NCBI GenBank assembly: GCA_003524705.1
Contig: DQGV01000336.1
Span: 1 to 18,875, forward strand
Source of the DNA: Anaerolineae bacterium
Lineage (GTDB): Bacteria > Chloroflexota > Anaerolineae > Anaerolineales > Villigracilaceae
Length of the DNA stretch: 18,875 nucleotides
Direction of reading: 5' to 3'
Shown here: positions 1-6,788 of the stretch, piece after piece
Numbering within the stretch: position 1 is the stretch's first letter
Layout: each line of letters opens with the position of its first letter
The notes under the pieces: generated by a model
Database searches by the model: none
What the model was told of the DNA's origin: nothing
Seen by the model: the letters and a program-made list of their open reading frames with translations, nothing else
Translations under genes and position numbers: made by a program

Positions 1-2
1 GA

Positions 3-734
3 ATTATAGTTGGGGCAGCATTTTTCGTGTCGATTATCATTTTTCCTTTAGCTACAATCTTATTCCCTTATCTACCTACGGAGTTTCAGAGTGTCTTTGA
101 ACTTACTAATGGAAAAGATTTCAAAGAGCGTGGAACAGAACTTCGATCAGCTTTTGAATCACTAGGAGAAAAAAGAAAACTAGTATTTGTTTTGCTCCAG
201 TTCATTCAAACCTTTCTTGCCCCTATTCCTGGTCAGTTAACAGCTTTTTTAGGAGGTTTTCTTTTTGGATTTTGGGAAGGTCTTTTTCTAACTATGTTGG
301 GCGTTGGAATTGGTGTAATTTCAGCAATATCGTTCAGTCGAATATTCGGGATTTATCTTGTTAAGACGTTAGTACCAAAAAAAATTATTTCTAGATTTGA
401 TTACCTTCTTACCAACGAAAATATATGGGCTTATTTTATAATCTTTCTTTTGCCGGGAATGCCAGATGATGCTGTTTGCTTTGTAGCAGGATTGACCAAA
501 ATTAGAGTTTGGAAGCTTGTCGCCGTCGCAGTACTTGGTAGATTACCTGGAATAATTCCCTTGGTCTTTGCCGGCGCAACTTCGGAGACATCTCCTATCT
601 GGACATCTATAATTGTCTTATTAGGCGCAATGATAGTGCTTCTTTCTTGGTTTTTTGATGTGGAGCTTAATCGAATCGCCGTACGTGCAAGTGAGTCCAT
701 ATTGAATCTCTTACGAAATCGATTTCGCATGTGA
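3..734 (+). CDS. TVP38/TMEM64 (VTT/SNARE-associated) family membrane protein, 5' partial
   Basis: Integral membrane protein of the VTT (DedA/TVP38/TMEM64) superfamily, members of which are linked to lipid scrambling or transport; the substrate here is unknown. The frame is open to the left edge and the first residues already form a membrane helix, so the start lies outside the window; the GTG at 27 is internal. The VTT core is visible: a re-entrant segment with PGQLTAFLGGFLFGFW, a following glycine-rich helix, then LLPGMPDD and a second hairpin with GRLPGIIPLVFAGA. At least five hydrophobic segments can be counted. The stop at 732-734 lies next to the phosphodiesterase gene (ATG at 749), so the two probably share a transcript; both proteins would act at the membrane on lipid-related substrates. 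The family call is firm, the specific role is not. Confidence 0.85.
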   Translation: MIVGAAFFVSIIIFPLATILFPYLPTEFQSVFELTNGKDFKERGTELRSAFESLGEKRKLVFVLLQFIQTFLAPIPGQLTAFLGGFLFGFWEGLFLTMLGVGIGVISAISFSRIFGIYLVKTLVPKKIISRFDYLLTNENIWAYFIIFLLPGMPDDAVCFVAGLTKIRVWKLVAVAVLGRLPGIIPLVFAGATSETSPIWTSIIVLLGAMIVLLSWFFDVELNRIAVRASESILNLLRNRFRM

Positions 735-748
735 GCTATAATTTTATA

Positions 749-1558
749 ATGGAAAAAATAAGACGACTCTTCCTCGTTTGTATAATCATAATTTTAGGTT
801 ATATTGTTCTTCGATTGTTTTTTGTTTCCAACAACTCTAAATATACATTTATGGTATCACATCGGGGCGCAGCAGGGCTGGCTCCTGAAAATACCTTGGC
901 CAGTATAAATGCAGCCATTAACCAAGGAGCAAAATATATTGAATTTGATGTTCAAAGGTCTGCAGACGGGGTATTGTTATTAATGCATGATTTGAGATTG
1001 AGTCGTACTACCCCATCCGAGGGTTTTGTTAATGAGATGACATGGGCAAAGTTGCAATCGACTGACGCTGGAAGTCATTTTTCTCCGCAATTCGTTAGCG
1101 AAACTATCCCTTCTTTAAAACAGGTATTGGAAGCTACTTCGAATTATGAAGGCATCCTTGTCATTGAACTAAAGAACCCAAACTTATACCCAGGCATAGA
1201 AGAGCAGGTACTTAGGGAAATCCAAATTTACAGTGTTTCACAAAAAATTATAGTTGTTTCATTTGATTATATAAGTCTGCGACGTATACTTGAGTACTCG
1301 CCTAAAACACCAATTGGGCTTTTGAGTATCTATCCCTATGATTTACCACATTTGCAAGATCGGCAGATTGTTGCTGTTCATTGGCTAAGTGTGCTACTTG
1401 ACCCTACCTTAGTCTATCGACTTCACGCGGCAGATTATCAAGTCTGGGCTTGGACAGTTAATTCACCTCAATTGTTTGATGTTATAAAAAACTTGCAAGT
1501 ACAGGCAATTGTGACAGATCGGCCCGATTTATGGAATCATGCTGCATCAGGTCGTTAG
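749..1558 (+). CDS. Membrane-anchored glycerophosphodiester phosphodiesterase
   Basis: GDPD-family enzyme that would hydrolyse glycerophosphodiesters to glycerol-3-phosphate and an alcohol. With the ATG at 749 the protein has 269 residues. Residues 7-27 form one hydrophobic helix, probably a signal anchor, so the catalytic domain is probably extracytoplasmic. Family residues are present: HRG with catalytic His38, PENT with Glu47, metal ligands Glu65 and Asp67 in IEFDVQ, and general-acid His80 in LLMHD. The C-terminal WAWTVN and IVTDRPD motifs are typical, so the TIM barrel looks complete. An in-frame GTG at 731 would overlap the upstream stop by 4 bases and add six residues. I prefer ATG because it begins a clean basic, then hydrophobic, anchor; neither start has a clear Shine-Dalgarno. 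Confidence 0.93.
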   Translation: MEKIRRLFLVCIIIILGYIVLRLFFVSNNSKYTFMVSHRGAAGLAPENTLASINAAINQGAKYIEFDVQRSADGVLLLMHDLRLSRTTPSEGFVNEMTWAKLQSTDAGSHFSPQFVSETIPSLKQVLEATSNYEGILVIELKNPNLYPGIEEQVLREIQIYSVSQKIIVVSFDYISLRRILEYSPKTPIGLLSIYPYDLPHLQDRQIVAVHWLSVLLDPTLVYRLHAADYQVWAWTVNSPQLFDVIKNLQVQAIVTDRPDLWNHAASGR

Positions 1559-1621
1559 ATCTACGAGTTTCCCGAATTGTGGCCAGATTTAGAAATTACT
1601 TAGTTTTCCATAGGAATAAAG

Positions 1622-3058
1622 TTGCTTATATTTTCTATTGCCCTAGTTGCAGCACTATCTGAATTTACATTTGCTGCTGCAATTTCGTTCATATCTATTC
1701 AGTGGTGGCTCACGCTTTTGTTGCCGAATTCCCTTTATGGGTTCCCGTCCAACCTAACCCCTTTGTTATGTATGTTTCTATTGTTTGGTACTAAACGGAC
1801 AACAGATCAGAAATCAAAGACATTAATTCGGAATCTATTGATACTTCTGATATTTTTTCTAAGTTTTGCGACATATCTAGTTGTAGGAAGTTGGTCTCAG
1901 GGTAACCATCTTCCTCTCTCCCCTGCGATTTTGGCTAATCAATTAATGACCATTTTAAGTTGGGTCATCCTTTTATTCACTTGTATAGGCTTCCATCCCG
2001 CCATTCGGGCTAAATATTTCCTAATTCATAGAACAGCTCTGCTTTTAGGTTTATTTATTTTATTGTCCGATCATAGCATAATAACAAATACTCTGATATT
2101 TTATGGAAGTGCGTTTTCAGCTCGAGAATCTCCAATCAATTTATACGCATTGGTGTTGTTTGCAGTACCCATTTTTAGCATACTACTAATTTTGAGTCAC
2201 CATAAACAATTTTCTATCTTATTACAAATTTCTCAAGCTAGGCTCTTACCTACATGGATTGCAGATCAGACAGACCCTTATCATTCTAGGTTATTTATTC
2301 TCCTAGTCCCAACTGGAATTGCATTAATAAGTTCTTTTTTTCCTAGTTGGGACATAGCCCATACATATATATCACTTTTTATCATAAATCTTTCAATAAC
2401 AATACTCTCCAATGTAGTACGACGTGGTTTTTCAGGCATAAAACCTCACGTCTATTTAGCAGATCTATCTAGCTTGATGATAATTGGCATTCTAATATTT
2501 TTTAGGTACGAAGCATTTGAGGTGCATTTATTACTATCAATAATCTTGGTTATTATCCTTGGGTTTTTGTTGCATCGAATTCATATTTTTTACATTAGAA
2601 CAGATCGTAAATTTTTTGAGAATAATACGGATAGTCAATATGACATTACTCGAATAGCAGATATAGCCATAGTACCTTTAGGGAACTTAAAGAACATAAA
2701 TGTTTTGGTACTACGATATGCTTGCCTTTTATCTCCTAATGTAGAGGTGGTCTACGTAGACAATAATAGAACTTTACACGAATTATTTGATTTTAGATCA
2801 AAGGCATATTCTACTATTTTGCAAAGCGTAAAATGGATAAATATTGGCTCAGAAGAAAAAGATTTATCATCCTCTGTTGTTGAGTACATACAAAAGATTG
2901 AACACGAAACAAAATATAAAGGAAAGATTATTACTGTTGTTATCCCTGAATACATTCCCGTAAATCTCCTGCTACAGCCTTTATATGCAGATAGTCTGCG
3001 AATGAAACTCCGAGGTAAACAAAATATAATTTTAGTTGATATACGAATAAACATTTGA
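1622..3058 (+). CDS. Truncated APC-superfamily amino acid permease-like protein
   Basis: Multi-pass membrane protein of 478 residues with a soluble C-terminal domain. Residues from about 345 on (DIAIVPLGNL, VLRYACLLSPNVEVVYV, IITVVIPEYIP, then a basic LRMKLRGKQNIILVDI) match the cytoplasmic tail typical of large YdaO-type APC permeases, which usually run to about 600 residues. The membrane part has about nine or ten hydrophobic segments. The protein begins at what looks like helix 3 of the family, so the first two helices, which carry the substrate-binding unwound region of helix 1, are missing. Start: TTG at 1622 preceded by AGGA at 1612-1615 (6-base spacing); an in-frame stop at 1601-1603 blocks any longer upstream frame. 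It may be a degenerate transporter or a repurposed membrane protein. Family call moderately sure, function open. Confidence 0.65.
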   Translation: MLIFSIALVAALSEFTFAAAISFISIQWWLTLLLPNSLYGFPSNLTPLLCMFLLFGTKRTTDQKSKTLIRNLLILLIFFLSFATYLVVGSWSQGNHLPLSPAILANQLMTILSWVILLFTCIGFHPAIRAKYFLIHRTALLLGLFILLSDHSIITNTLIFYGSAFSARESPINLYALVLFAVPIFSILLILSHHKQFSILLQISQARLLPTWIADQTDPYHSRLFILLVPTGIALISSFFPSWDIAHTYISLFIINLSITILSNVVRRGFSGIKPHVYLADLSSLMIIGILIFFRYEAFEVHLLLSIILVIILGFLLHRIHIFYIRTDRKFFENNTDSQYDITRIADIAIVPLGNLKNINVLVLRYACLLSPNVEVVYVDNNRTLHELFDFRSKAYSTILQSVKWINIGSEEKDLSSSVVEYIQKIEHETKYKGKIITVVIPEYIPVNLLLQPLYADSLRMKLRGKQNIILVDIRINI

Positions 3059-3118
3059 GATAACAAGAATTTGAGACTTTAGGTCTTGCACTAACTTAAG
3101 CTACTGTACAATATATCC

Positions 3119-3352
3119 GTGTTCAATAAACGAGAAAACATCTTCTATGTAGCAATCGGTATCGCAACTGTTATGAACGAAATTGCAATTGAAACTGATG
3201 TATATGTTTGCCTCTCATTGCCCCTAACCCTAGGTATGATAGCAGTTGGGCTTTGGGCGTTTCCAAAGGAAAACCTAACAACTAAGTTTATTCCAGTAAA
3301 CGACTCTAATTTTCTATCTTTCCCTATAATCTTCAGCAATAAAGTCGGTTAA
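3119..3352 (+). CDS. Possible small membrane protein, hypothetical
   Basis: A 77-residue frame starting with GTG, with two moderately hydrophobic stretches (about residues 9-23 and 31-48) and a polar tail. I recognise no family. A TACAAT box at 3107-3112 and TTGCAC at 3086-3091 lie directly upstream (spacer 15), so the GTG would be at or near the transcript 5' end, with no Shine-Dalgarno. The reverse strand is also open over most of the length, so coding status is doubtful. Confidence 0.3.
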   Translation: MFNKRENIFYVAIGIATVMNEIAIETDVYVCLSLPLTLGMIAVGLWAFPKENLTTKFIPVNDSNFLSFPIIFSNKVG

Positions 3353-3457
3353 AATTTTAGTTAGGAATGAAGAAATGTCAATTTTCTTTTTATTTTTCTT
3401 CCTTATTAATGCAAGATTATGAAAAAATATATGACTTATTCTAAAATTAGATAGGTA

Positions 3458-4274
3458 CTAGCCTTCTTTGAATTGCACTCCCTCTTTAATTATTACGAAA
3501 ATATCACCACCAATCTCGATAATATCTCTGTGCTGAAATACATCATTGGGGTTATTAGATAAATTATCTTCTTGCTGAGGTTCATTTGGCGCAACTATTT
3601 GAAGGTTTACGCTTTGGATAGCAGCGTTTTGCCAGTCGTTGTTCCCTTCCCCAGCAACTAATAAAGTTAGATTGTAAGTTCCAACTGAAGATGTGCTCCA
3701 AGTCGTATCAAGAAGTGTAGCACCGCCTATTTCATAATAATCACCACCATTTATTTTTACTTTGGTGGCTCGAACCTCCCTATTGCAACTTCCTGAACCT
3801 ACAATATGGATTGTTTCTCCAGCAGTTGCGGCATTTGGCCATACTTCGAATGAATTTACTGAGCATGAAACTTGTGGATTATTGGGTGGAGGTTCGCTGT
3901 TTTGTTGAGTAAGTTCATAAATTTGTTCAGTATAAGTATATGTAGCAGATTCCCAACCCTCATTGACTTTGGCAACTTCAACCCTTATTGTGTACCAACC
4001 TGCACTTAGATGCCTGTTTCAAAACAACGTTCAAAGTTAATCTCTGCACTTTCATTCCAACCTTCATCCCCAAACCTGATTCGCATTGATCGAAAATCAG
4101 AATCCCAAGTTACTTCTGCGCGGATACATATCCTTGAACCAACAGATGCTGGTGAACTAGGCGAAACACTTAGTATTCTTGGAGTACCAAGTGCTTTGAC
4201 AGATTCTGGATAGGAAAATTGGCTTATAAGAAAGGCAAGCGTAAAAACGATCGACCAAATTTTTTAGAGAACAT
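3458..4274 (-). pseudogene. Secreted protein with two Ig-like domains, broken by two single-base frameshifts
   Basis: Read on the reverse strand, ATG at 4274 is preceded by GAGGTG and opens MFSKK. Adding one A in the A6 run at 4260-4265 continues as IWSIVFTLAFLISQF, a signal peptide. The frame then runs through RILSVSPSSPASVG and RSMRIRFGDEGWNESAEI until a TAA near 4010. Adding one base at the GG of 4013-4014 continues as HLSAGWYTIRVEVAKVNEGW, then a proline hinge (EPPPNNP), a second beta-rich domain with Cys pairs, and the stop at 3458-3460. The corrected gene has exactly 273 codons. The two domains look like bacterial Ig-like beta sandwiches of surface proteins. Both lesions are in homopolymers, so this is either a recent pseudogene or sequencing error. 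Confidence 0.75.
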
Positions 4275-4365
4275 CAGACACCTCATTAATTTGAAATGGA
4301 TTTTAATCCAAATCATAATTCTTGCATTAATTTTTCAGCTTTAACGAATAAATAAACGTAACATC

Positions 4366-4419
4366 AAGACCCTCTGTAGAATGTTCTGCGGATGCATAAA
4401 ATCGATTTTGCAGGGTCTT
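4366..4419 (+). other. Hairpin, 8-bp stem
   Basis: AAGACCCT at 4366-4373 pairs with AGGGTCTT at 4412-4419, enclosing a 38-base loop that itself contains the palindrome AAAATCGATTTT. It is followed by TTTATTAG, a weak T tract. It may be the first domain of the structured region continuing to 4652. Confidence 0.5.
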
Positions 4420-4424
4420 TATTA

Positions 4425-4652
4425 GTTTGGCGGTGTGTTGGGTAGTTACGGGTTCATTTTAGTCTTACAGGGCAAATAACCACTTTCGAAATTTATACTT
4501 TCGGTGGTTGACAATCACCCGCCAAACATATACATTTAATTTCGCTTCGCGAAATTCGTATTTAAATTTTTCTGCGAACAAATACAGGGTAAGTAGAAAA
4601 ATTAATACCAATATATTCATAAACGACGCCTTGGATTTTCCGAGGCGTTTTT
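4425..4652 (+). ncRNA. Candidate structured non-coding RNA
   Basis: The 680 bases between the frameshifted gene and the partition operon hold no convincing protein gene but a series of stems. GTTTGGCGG at 4425-4433 pairs with CCGCCAAAC at 4519-4527 and closes a domain of about 100 nt. Inside it AACCAC at 4478 pairs with GTGGTT ending at 4509, continued by CGAAA/TTTCG after a TTT bulge. A separate hairpin, ATTTCGC-TTC-GCGAAAT, follows at 4539-4555. The series ends at a canonical intrinsic terminator (4626-4652), which implies a transcript on this strand. I do not recognise tmRNA, RNase P, 6S RNA or a known riboswitch. No promoter is evident. Confidence 0.4.
4626..4652 (+). terminator. Rho-independent terminator
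   Basis: ACGCCTTGGA (4626-4635), loop TTT, TCCGAGGCGT (4639-4648): ten pairs including one G-T, followed by TTTTT to 4652. Canonical for the forward strand. The only forward-strand candidate upstream is the structured RNA. Confidence 0.8.
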
Positions 4653-4667
4653 ATATACCTCAGTCCC

Positions 4668-4691
4668 CTACCAGTCATTCTCCTCTGGTAG
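4668..4691. other. Inverted repeat CTACCAG / CTGGTAG
   Basis: Perfect 7-bp arms at 4668-4674 and 4685-4691 with a 10-base loop, lying between the terminator and the centromere-like repeats. No T tract follows. Possibly a protein-binding site. Confidence 0.4.
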
Positions 4692-4821
4692 CGTCGACCA
4701 GACAGCTATTCGGTTCGGCTTTAATTCAATTAGCAACTAGGTCGTTAGTGGTCAGTGTGCCACGCATTTCTTTTCGAAATGGATTTAGCAGACGACATCT
4801 CTTACTCACTGTCTGGATTTC

Positions 4822-4847
4822 TCAATCAGTAGTGCCCTACTGATTGA
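4822..4847. other. Perfect 11-bp hairpin upstream of centromere-like repeats
   Basis: TCAATCAGTAG (4822-4832), loop TGCC, CTACTGATTGA (4837-4847). Eleven perfect pairs with a four-base loop, but no T tract on either strand, so it is not a standard terminator for the partition operon. A second short stem, AGCCC/GGGCT, follows at about 4878-4894. Confidence 0.55.
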
Positions 4848-4905
4848 TTAGCTAATGTAATAATGAAGGACGATAAAGCCCGAAGTCAAGGGCTAAATTG
4901 CACCA

Positions 4906-4945
4906 TGGTGTCGTGGTTTCATGATACCGTGGTATCAAGGTGTCA
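4906..4945. repeat. 8-bp tandem repeats, block 1 (putative centromere)
   Basis: Five consecutive 8-bp units: TGGTGTCG, TGGTTTCA, TGATACCG, TGGTATCA, AGGTGTCA. The block begins 11 bases past the stop of the 166-aa RHH gene. The units share the TGGTRTCR consensus of block 2 at 5193-5272; the third unit is partly inverted, giving GATACC-GT-GGTATC. Tandem short sites beside a ParA/RHH operon are the usual form of a type Ib partition centromere. Confidence 0.65.
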
Positions 4946-4956
4946 TGATTGTTTGA

Positions 4957-5457
4957 TTACTCATTTAATGCCTTTAGCACTTTATCAAGAATGCTATTTC
5001 GCCCATTTTGTTTGTAATCTTCCAAGATGTAATTGATAGCAATTCTTGCCACTTCATTTTCGCTTGTCTTCAGCCCTGCTCCCTTGTATGAATAAATCAA
5101 GTCAAGTACTGCTTTTTTCTCATCTATAGTAAAACGATGAGTAGCCGCTTCCTTCCCCATTTCTTTGACAGCCTTTCTTACAATTTCAATCGTGGTATCT
5201 TGGTTGCTTGATACCATGGTGTCATGGTGTCGTGGTATCACGGTATCATGGTTGCTTGGTGTCGTGGTATCACGCTCTAGTAGCTTCCTAGCTGTTTTAG
5301 GCTTACTGATATGTATAGAACTACTTTTTTTCGATGGTTTTGGTATAGGCTGTTCAGCAGTTACACTAGCCGTAGTATTAAGAGTAGGAGGCGGAGCAAT
5401 AACTGCATTCGCAGGCTTGGTGAAGAATGGGCTATCAGCAAGACCTGATTTATTCAT
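4957..5457 (-). CDS. Putative RHH centromere-binding protein (ParB-like partner of ParA)
   Basis: A 166-residue protein probably acting as the DNA-binding adaptor of the ParA ATPase. The first 60 residues are low-complexity, rich in Pro, Thr, Ser and Lys, and probably disordered. Residues 63-90 form an eight-residue periodic stretch in which DT recurs every eight residues (D63, D71, D79, D87); this is the translation of the 8-bp DNA repeat. Residues about 104-150 look like a ribbon-helix-helix domain: a strand ATHRFTID, a helix EKKAVLDLIYSY, a turn, then SENEVARIAINYILEDY. Its ATG overlaps the parA stop in an ATGA, so the two are translationally coupled. RHH assignment is by pattern. The position after ParA and the flanking repeats support the role. 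Confidence 0.7.
   Translation of the reverse strand: MNKSGLADSPFFTKPANAVIAPPPTLNTTASVTAEQPIPKPSKKSSSIHISKPKTARKLLERDTTTPSNHDTVIPRHHDTMVSSNQDTTIEIVRKAVKEMGKEAATHRFTIDEKKAVLDLIYSYKGAGLKTSENEVARIAINYILEDYKQNGRNSILDKVLKALNE
5193..5272. repeat. 8-bp tandem repeats, block 2, inside the coding sequence (putative centromere)
   Basis: Ten contiguous 8-bp units, all in phase: TGGTATCT, TGGTTGCT, TGATACCA, TGGTGTCA, TGGTGTCG, TGGTATCA, CGGTATCA, TGGTTGCT, TGGTGTCG, TGGTATCA. Eight is not a multiple of three, so the protein repeats only every 24 bases, which indicates selection on DNA rather than protein. The same unit recurs at 4906-4945 outside the gene. Likely binding array for an RHH protein. Confidence 0.75.
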
Positions 5458-6215
5458 CGAGCCAAAACCTCCTTTACTAATTCTTTATAAGCAATTGCTC
5501 CAGCACTCGCAGGCGAGTGTCCAAAAATTGTCGTGTAGTTTGAATGCGCTTCTTCAAGGCTAACATTTTTTGGAATCGTTGTTTTAAAGACTTGTTCACC
5601 AAAATACTCACGCAGTTGCTTTTCCACATCTTTGGATACATTTGTGTGGTCTGAAAATGTGCAAAGGACTCCAATGATGTCCAAGTCAGGGTTGAGTTGG
5701 GTTTGCCTAATCATGTCAATTGTTTCTTTGAGCTGAACTATACCTGTGAGTGCAAAGAAACCTGTTGAGACAGGTACAAGAAGTTTGTCACTGGCTACAA
5801 AAGCATTGATTGTTAGTATTCCCAGTGAAGGGGGAGTATCAAGGATGATGTAATCAAATTTGTCTTTTACTTTTTCTATGGCACGTTTCAAGCGTTCACT
5901 ACGATTATCAAATGCTTGAGCAAGTTCTAGGTCAATACTAGAAAGGCGAATGTGGGCAGGCACAATTTGAAGGTTAGGAAAATCAGTTTTTCTGATGACA
6001 CTAGCTAGGGGAGTAAAATTAACGATTACGTTATACAGTGATTTCTCTAATGAAACTTCAACCTCAGGGTGAATAAAAACCCTTGAAGCATTTGCCTGTG
6101 GGTCTGTATCAATCAGTAACACTTTGTATCCTTCTAGTGCAAGTCCAGCAGAAAGATTAATTGCTGTTGTACTTTTTGCAACCCCACCCTTTTGATTTGA
6201 TACAGAAATTACCAT
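5454..6215 (-). CDS. parA: ParA-family partition ATPase
   Basis: A 253-residue deviant-Walker ATPase that would move or position plasmid or chromosomal-element DNA on the nucleoid, stimulated by its DNA-binding partner. Visible motifs: deviant Walker A KGGVAKST at residues 9-16 (signature Lys9 and catalytic Lys14), switch region IDTDPQAN at 35-42, and Walker B YIILDTPPSLG near residues 121-131. There is no N-terminal helix-turn-helix extension, so this is the short ParA form (type Ib / Soj-like), which normally pairs with a small RHH or ParB-like partner. The start ATG at 6215 lies 6 bases after the stop of the 54-aa RHH gene, and the stop overlaps the next gene. No rep gene or other replication function is present in the window. 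Confidence 0.93.
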   Translation of the reverse strand: MVISVSNQKGGVAKSTTAINLSAGLALEGYKVLLIDTDPQANASRVFIHPEVEVSLEKSLYNVIVNFTPLASVIRKTDFPNLQIVPAHIRLSSIDLELAQAFDNRSERLKRAIEKVKDKFDYIILDTPPSLGILTINAFVASDKLLVPVSTGFFALTGIVQLKETIDMIRQTQLNPDLDIIGVLCTFSDHTNVSKDVEKQLREYFGEQVFKTTIPKNVSLEEAHSNYTTIFGHSPASAGAIAYKELVKEVLAR

Positions 6216-6221
6216 ATGTTT

Positions 6222-6386
6222 TTAATTTGTACGTTTTACATATTCCGAACTAATGATTCTCATTAACGCTGAGACTGTGATGTTTCTTTCGTCTGCTCGC
6301 TCTTGCAAACTTCGTTTCAGTCTTCTAGGCACGAGAAACTTTATTTGCACCTCGTTTCTATTTTCAATGATTCGTTTTTGGTCCAT
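6222..6386 (-). CDS. Small ribbon-helix-helix DNA-binding protein (Arc/CopG type)
   Basis: A 54-residue protein beginning MDQKRIIENRNE at 6386 and ending EYVKRTN before TAA at 6222-6224. The segment VQIKFLVPRRLKRSLQERAD reads as the RHH strand followed by helix A; then NITVSALMRIISSEYVK gives the turn and helix B. Arc, CopG and omega-type repressors have the same size and layout. It is the first gene of the operon, 6 bases before parA. A perfect 8-bp inverted repeat sits just upstream, overlapping the likely promoter, so it is a natural candidate for the autorepressor of the operon, and possibly also a binder of the 8-bp repeats. The short length makes it easy to overlook; the RHH pattern and coupling to parA support it. 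Confidence 0.75.
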   Translation of the reverse strand: MDQKRIIENRNEVQIKFLVPRRLKRSLQERADERNITVSALMRIISSEYVKRTN

Positions 6387-6418
6387 GTTTGGTACATATT
6401 CAGGGCATTAAAATCAGT

Positions 6419-6445
6419 AAAGCATAATAAGCTATGCTTTGTCAA
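6419..6445 (-). promoter_or_regulatory. Promoter and palindromic operator of the partition operon
   Basis: On the reverse strand a perfect TTGACA -35 box lies at 6445-6440. It is followed at 6440-6419 by the inverted repeat AAAGCATA-N6-TATGCTTT, which occupies the spacer. The -10 is weak (TTTACT, spacer about 18). A dimeric regulator on this palindrome would block RNA polymerase, which fits autoregulation by the RHH protein starting at 6386. Confidence 0.55.
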
Positions 6446-6527
6446 CTGGCTATTCGTTCTTTTTTATTAGCGATAAACTTTCTGTATAAGATGTGAAATT
6501 ACTATAAATTAATTTTCAAACTACAAT

Positions 6528-6740
6528 ATGCTTACAAATATGTTTATAAAATTACTAAGAAGAATTTGGTACGGCTCACAATACTTCATATATCACCATA
6601 TATATATTCCGACTTGGGATTTTTTTGATCGCCTTAATCCAGACAGAAGACGCATTCCATCACCGACTTGTCAAATATGTGGTGAAACAGGGCATAGAGA
6701 AAAATATTGTACTAATGCATACATTTTTGGGATTTTTTGA
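6528..6740 (+). CDS. Small protein with a CCHC zinc knuckle, hypothetical
   Basis: A 70-residue frame. Its C-terminal half contains CQICGETGHREKYC, an exact C-x2-C-x4-H-x4-C pattern with the glycines at the positions typical of retroviral-type zinc knuckles, which bind single-stranded nucleic acid and are rare in bacteria. The N-terminal part is rich in aromatic and basic residues (RRIWYGSQYFIYHHIYIP) and may be amphipathic. A TACAAT box at 6522-6527 directly precedes the first ATG; if it is a -10, the ATG at 6540 could be the leaderless start, giving 66 residues. There is no Shine-Dalgarno. An overlapping frame at 6625-6855 is also open, so coding status is uncertain. Confidence 0.4.
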   Translation: MLTNMFIKLLRRIWYGSQYFIYHHIYIPTWDFFDRLNPDRRRIPSPTCQICGETGHREKYCTNAYIFGIF

Positions 6741-6788
6741 TCATGAAAATAAACAATGTTTCTACAACCAAATAAAATGCACGGTGGC

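Noticed and set aside
4425..4527. Integron attC-like palindrome
   Set aside because: The arms run GTTTGGC outward to inward, the reverse of the attC order RYYYAAC ... GTTRRRY, and there is no integrase or cassette gene.
4508..4843. Open frame of 111 codons on the forward strand
   Set aside because: It runs straight through the terminator and several hairpins, has no Shine-Dalgarno and shows no domain.
4906..5272. CRISPR array
   Set aside because: The units are contiguous 8-mers without spacers, and no cas genes are present.
5165..5563. Open frame of 132 codons opposite the RHH and parA genes
   Set aside because: Antisense to two well-supported genes; its open length follows from the 8-bp repeat.
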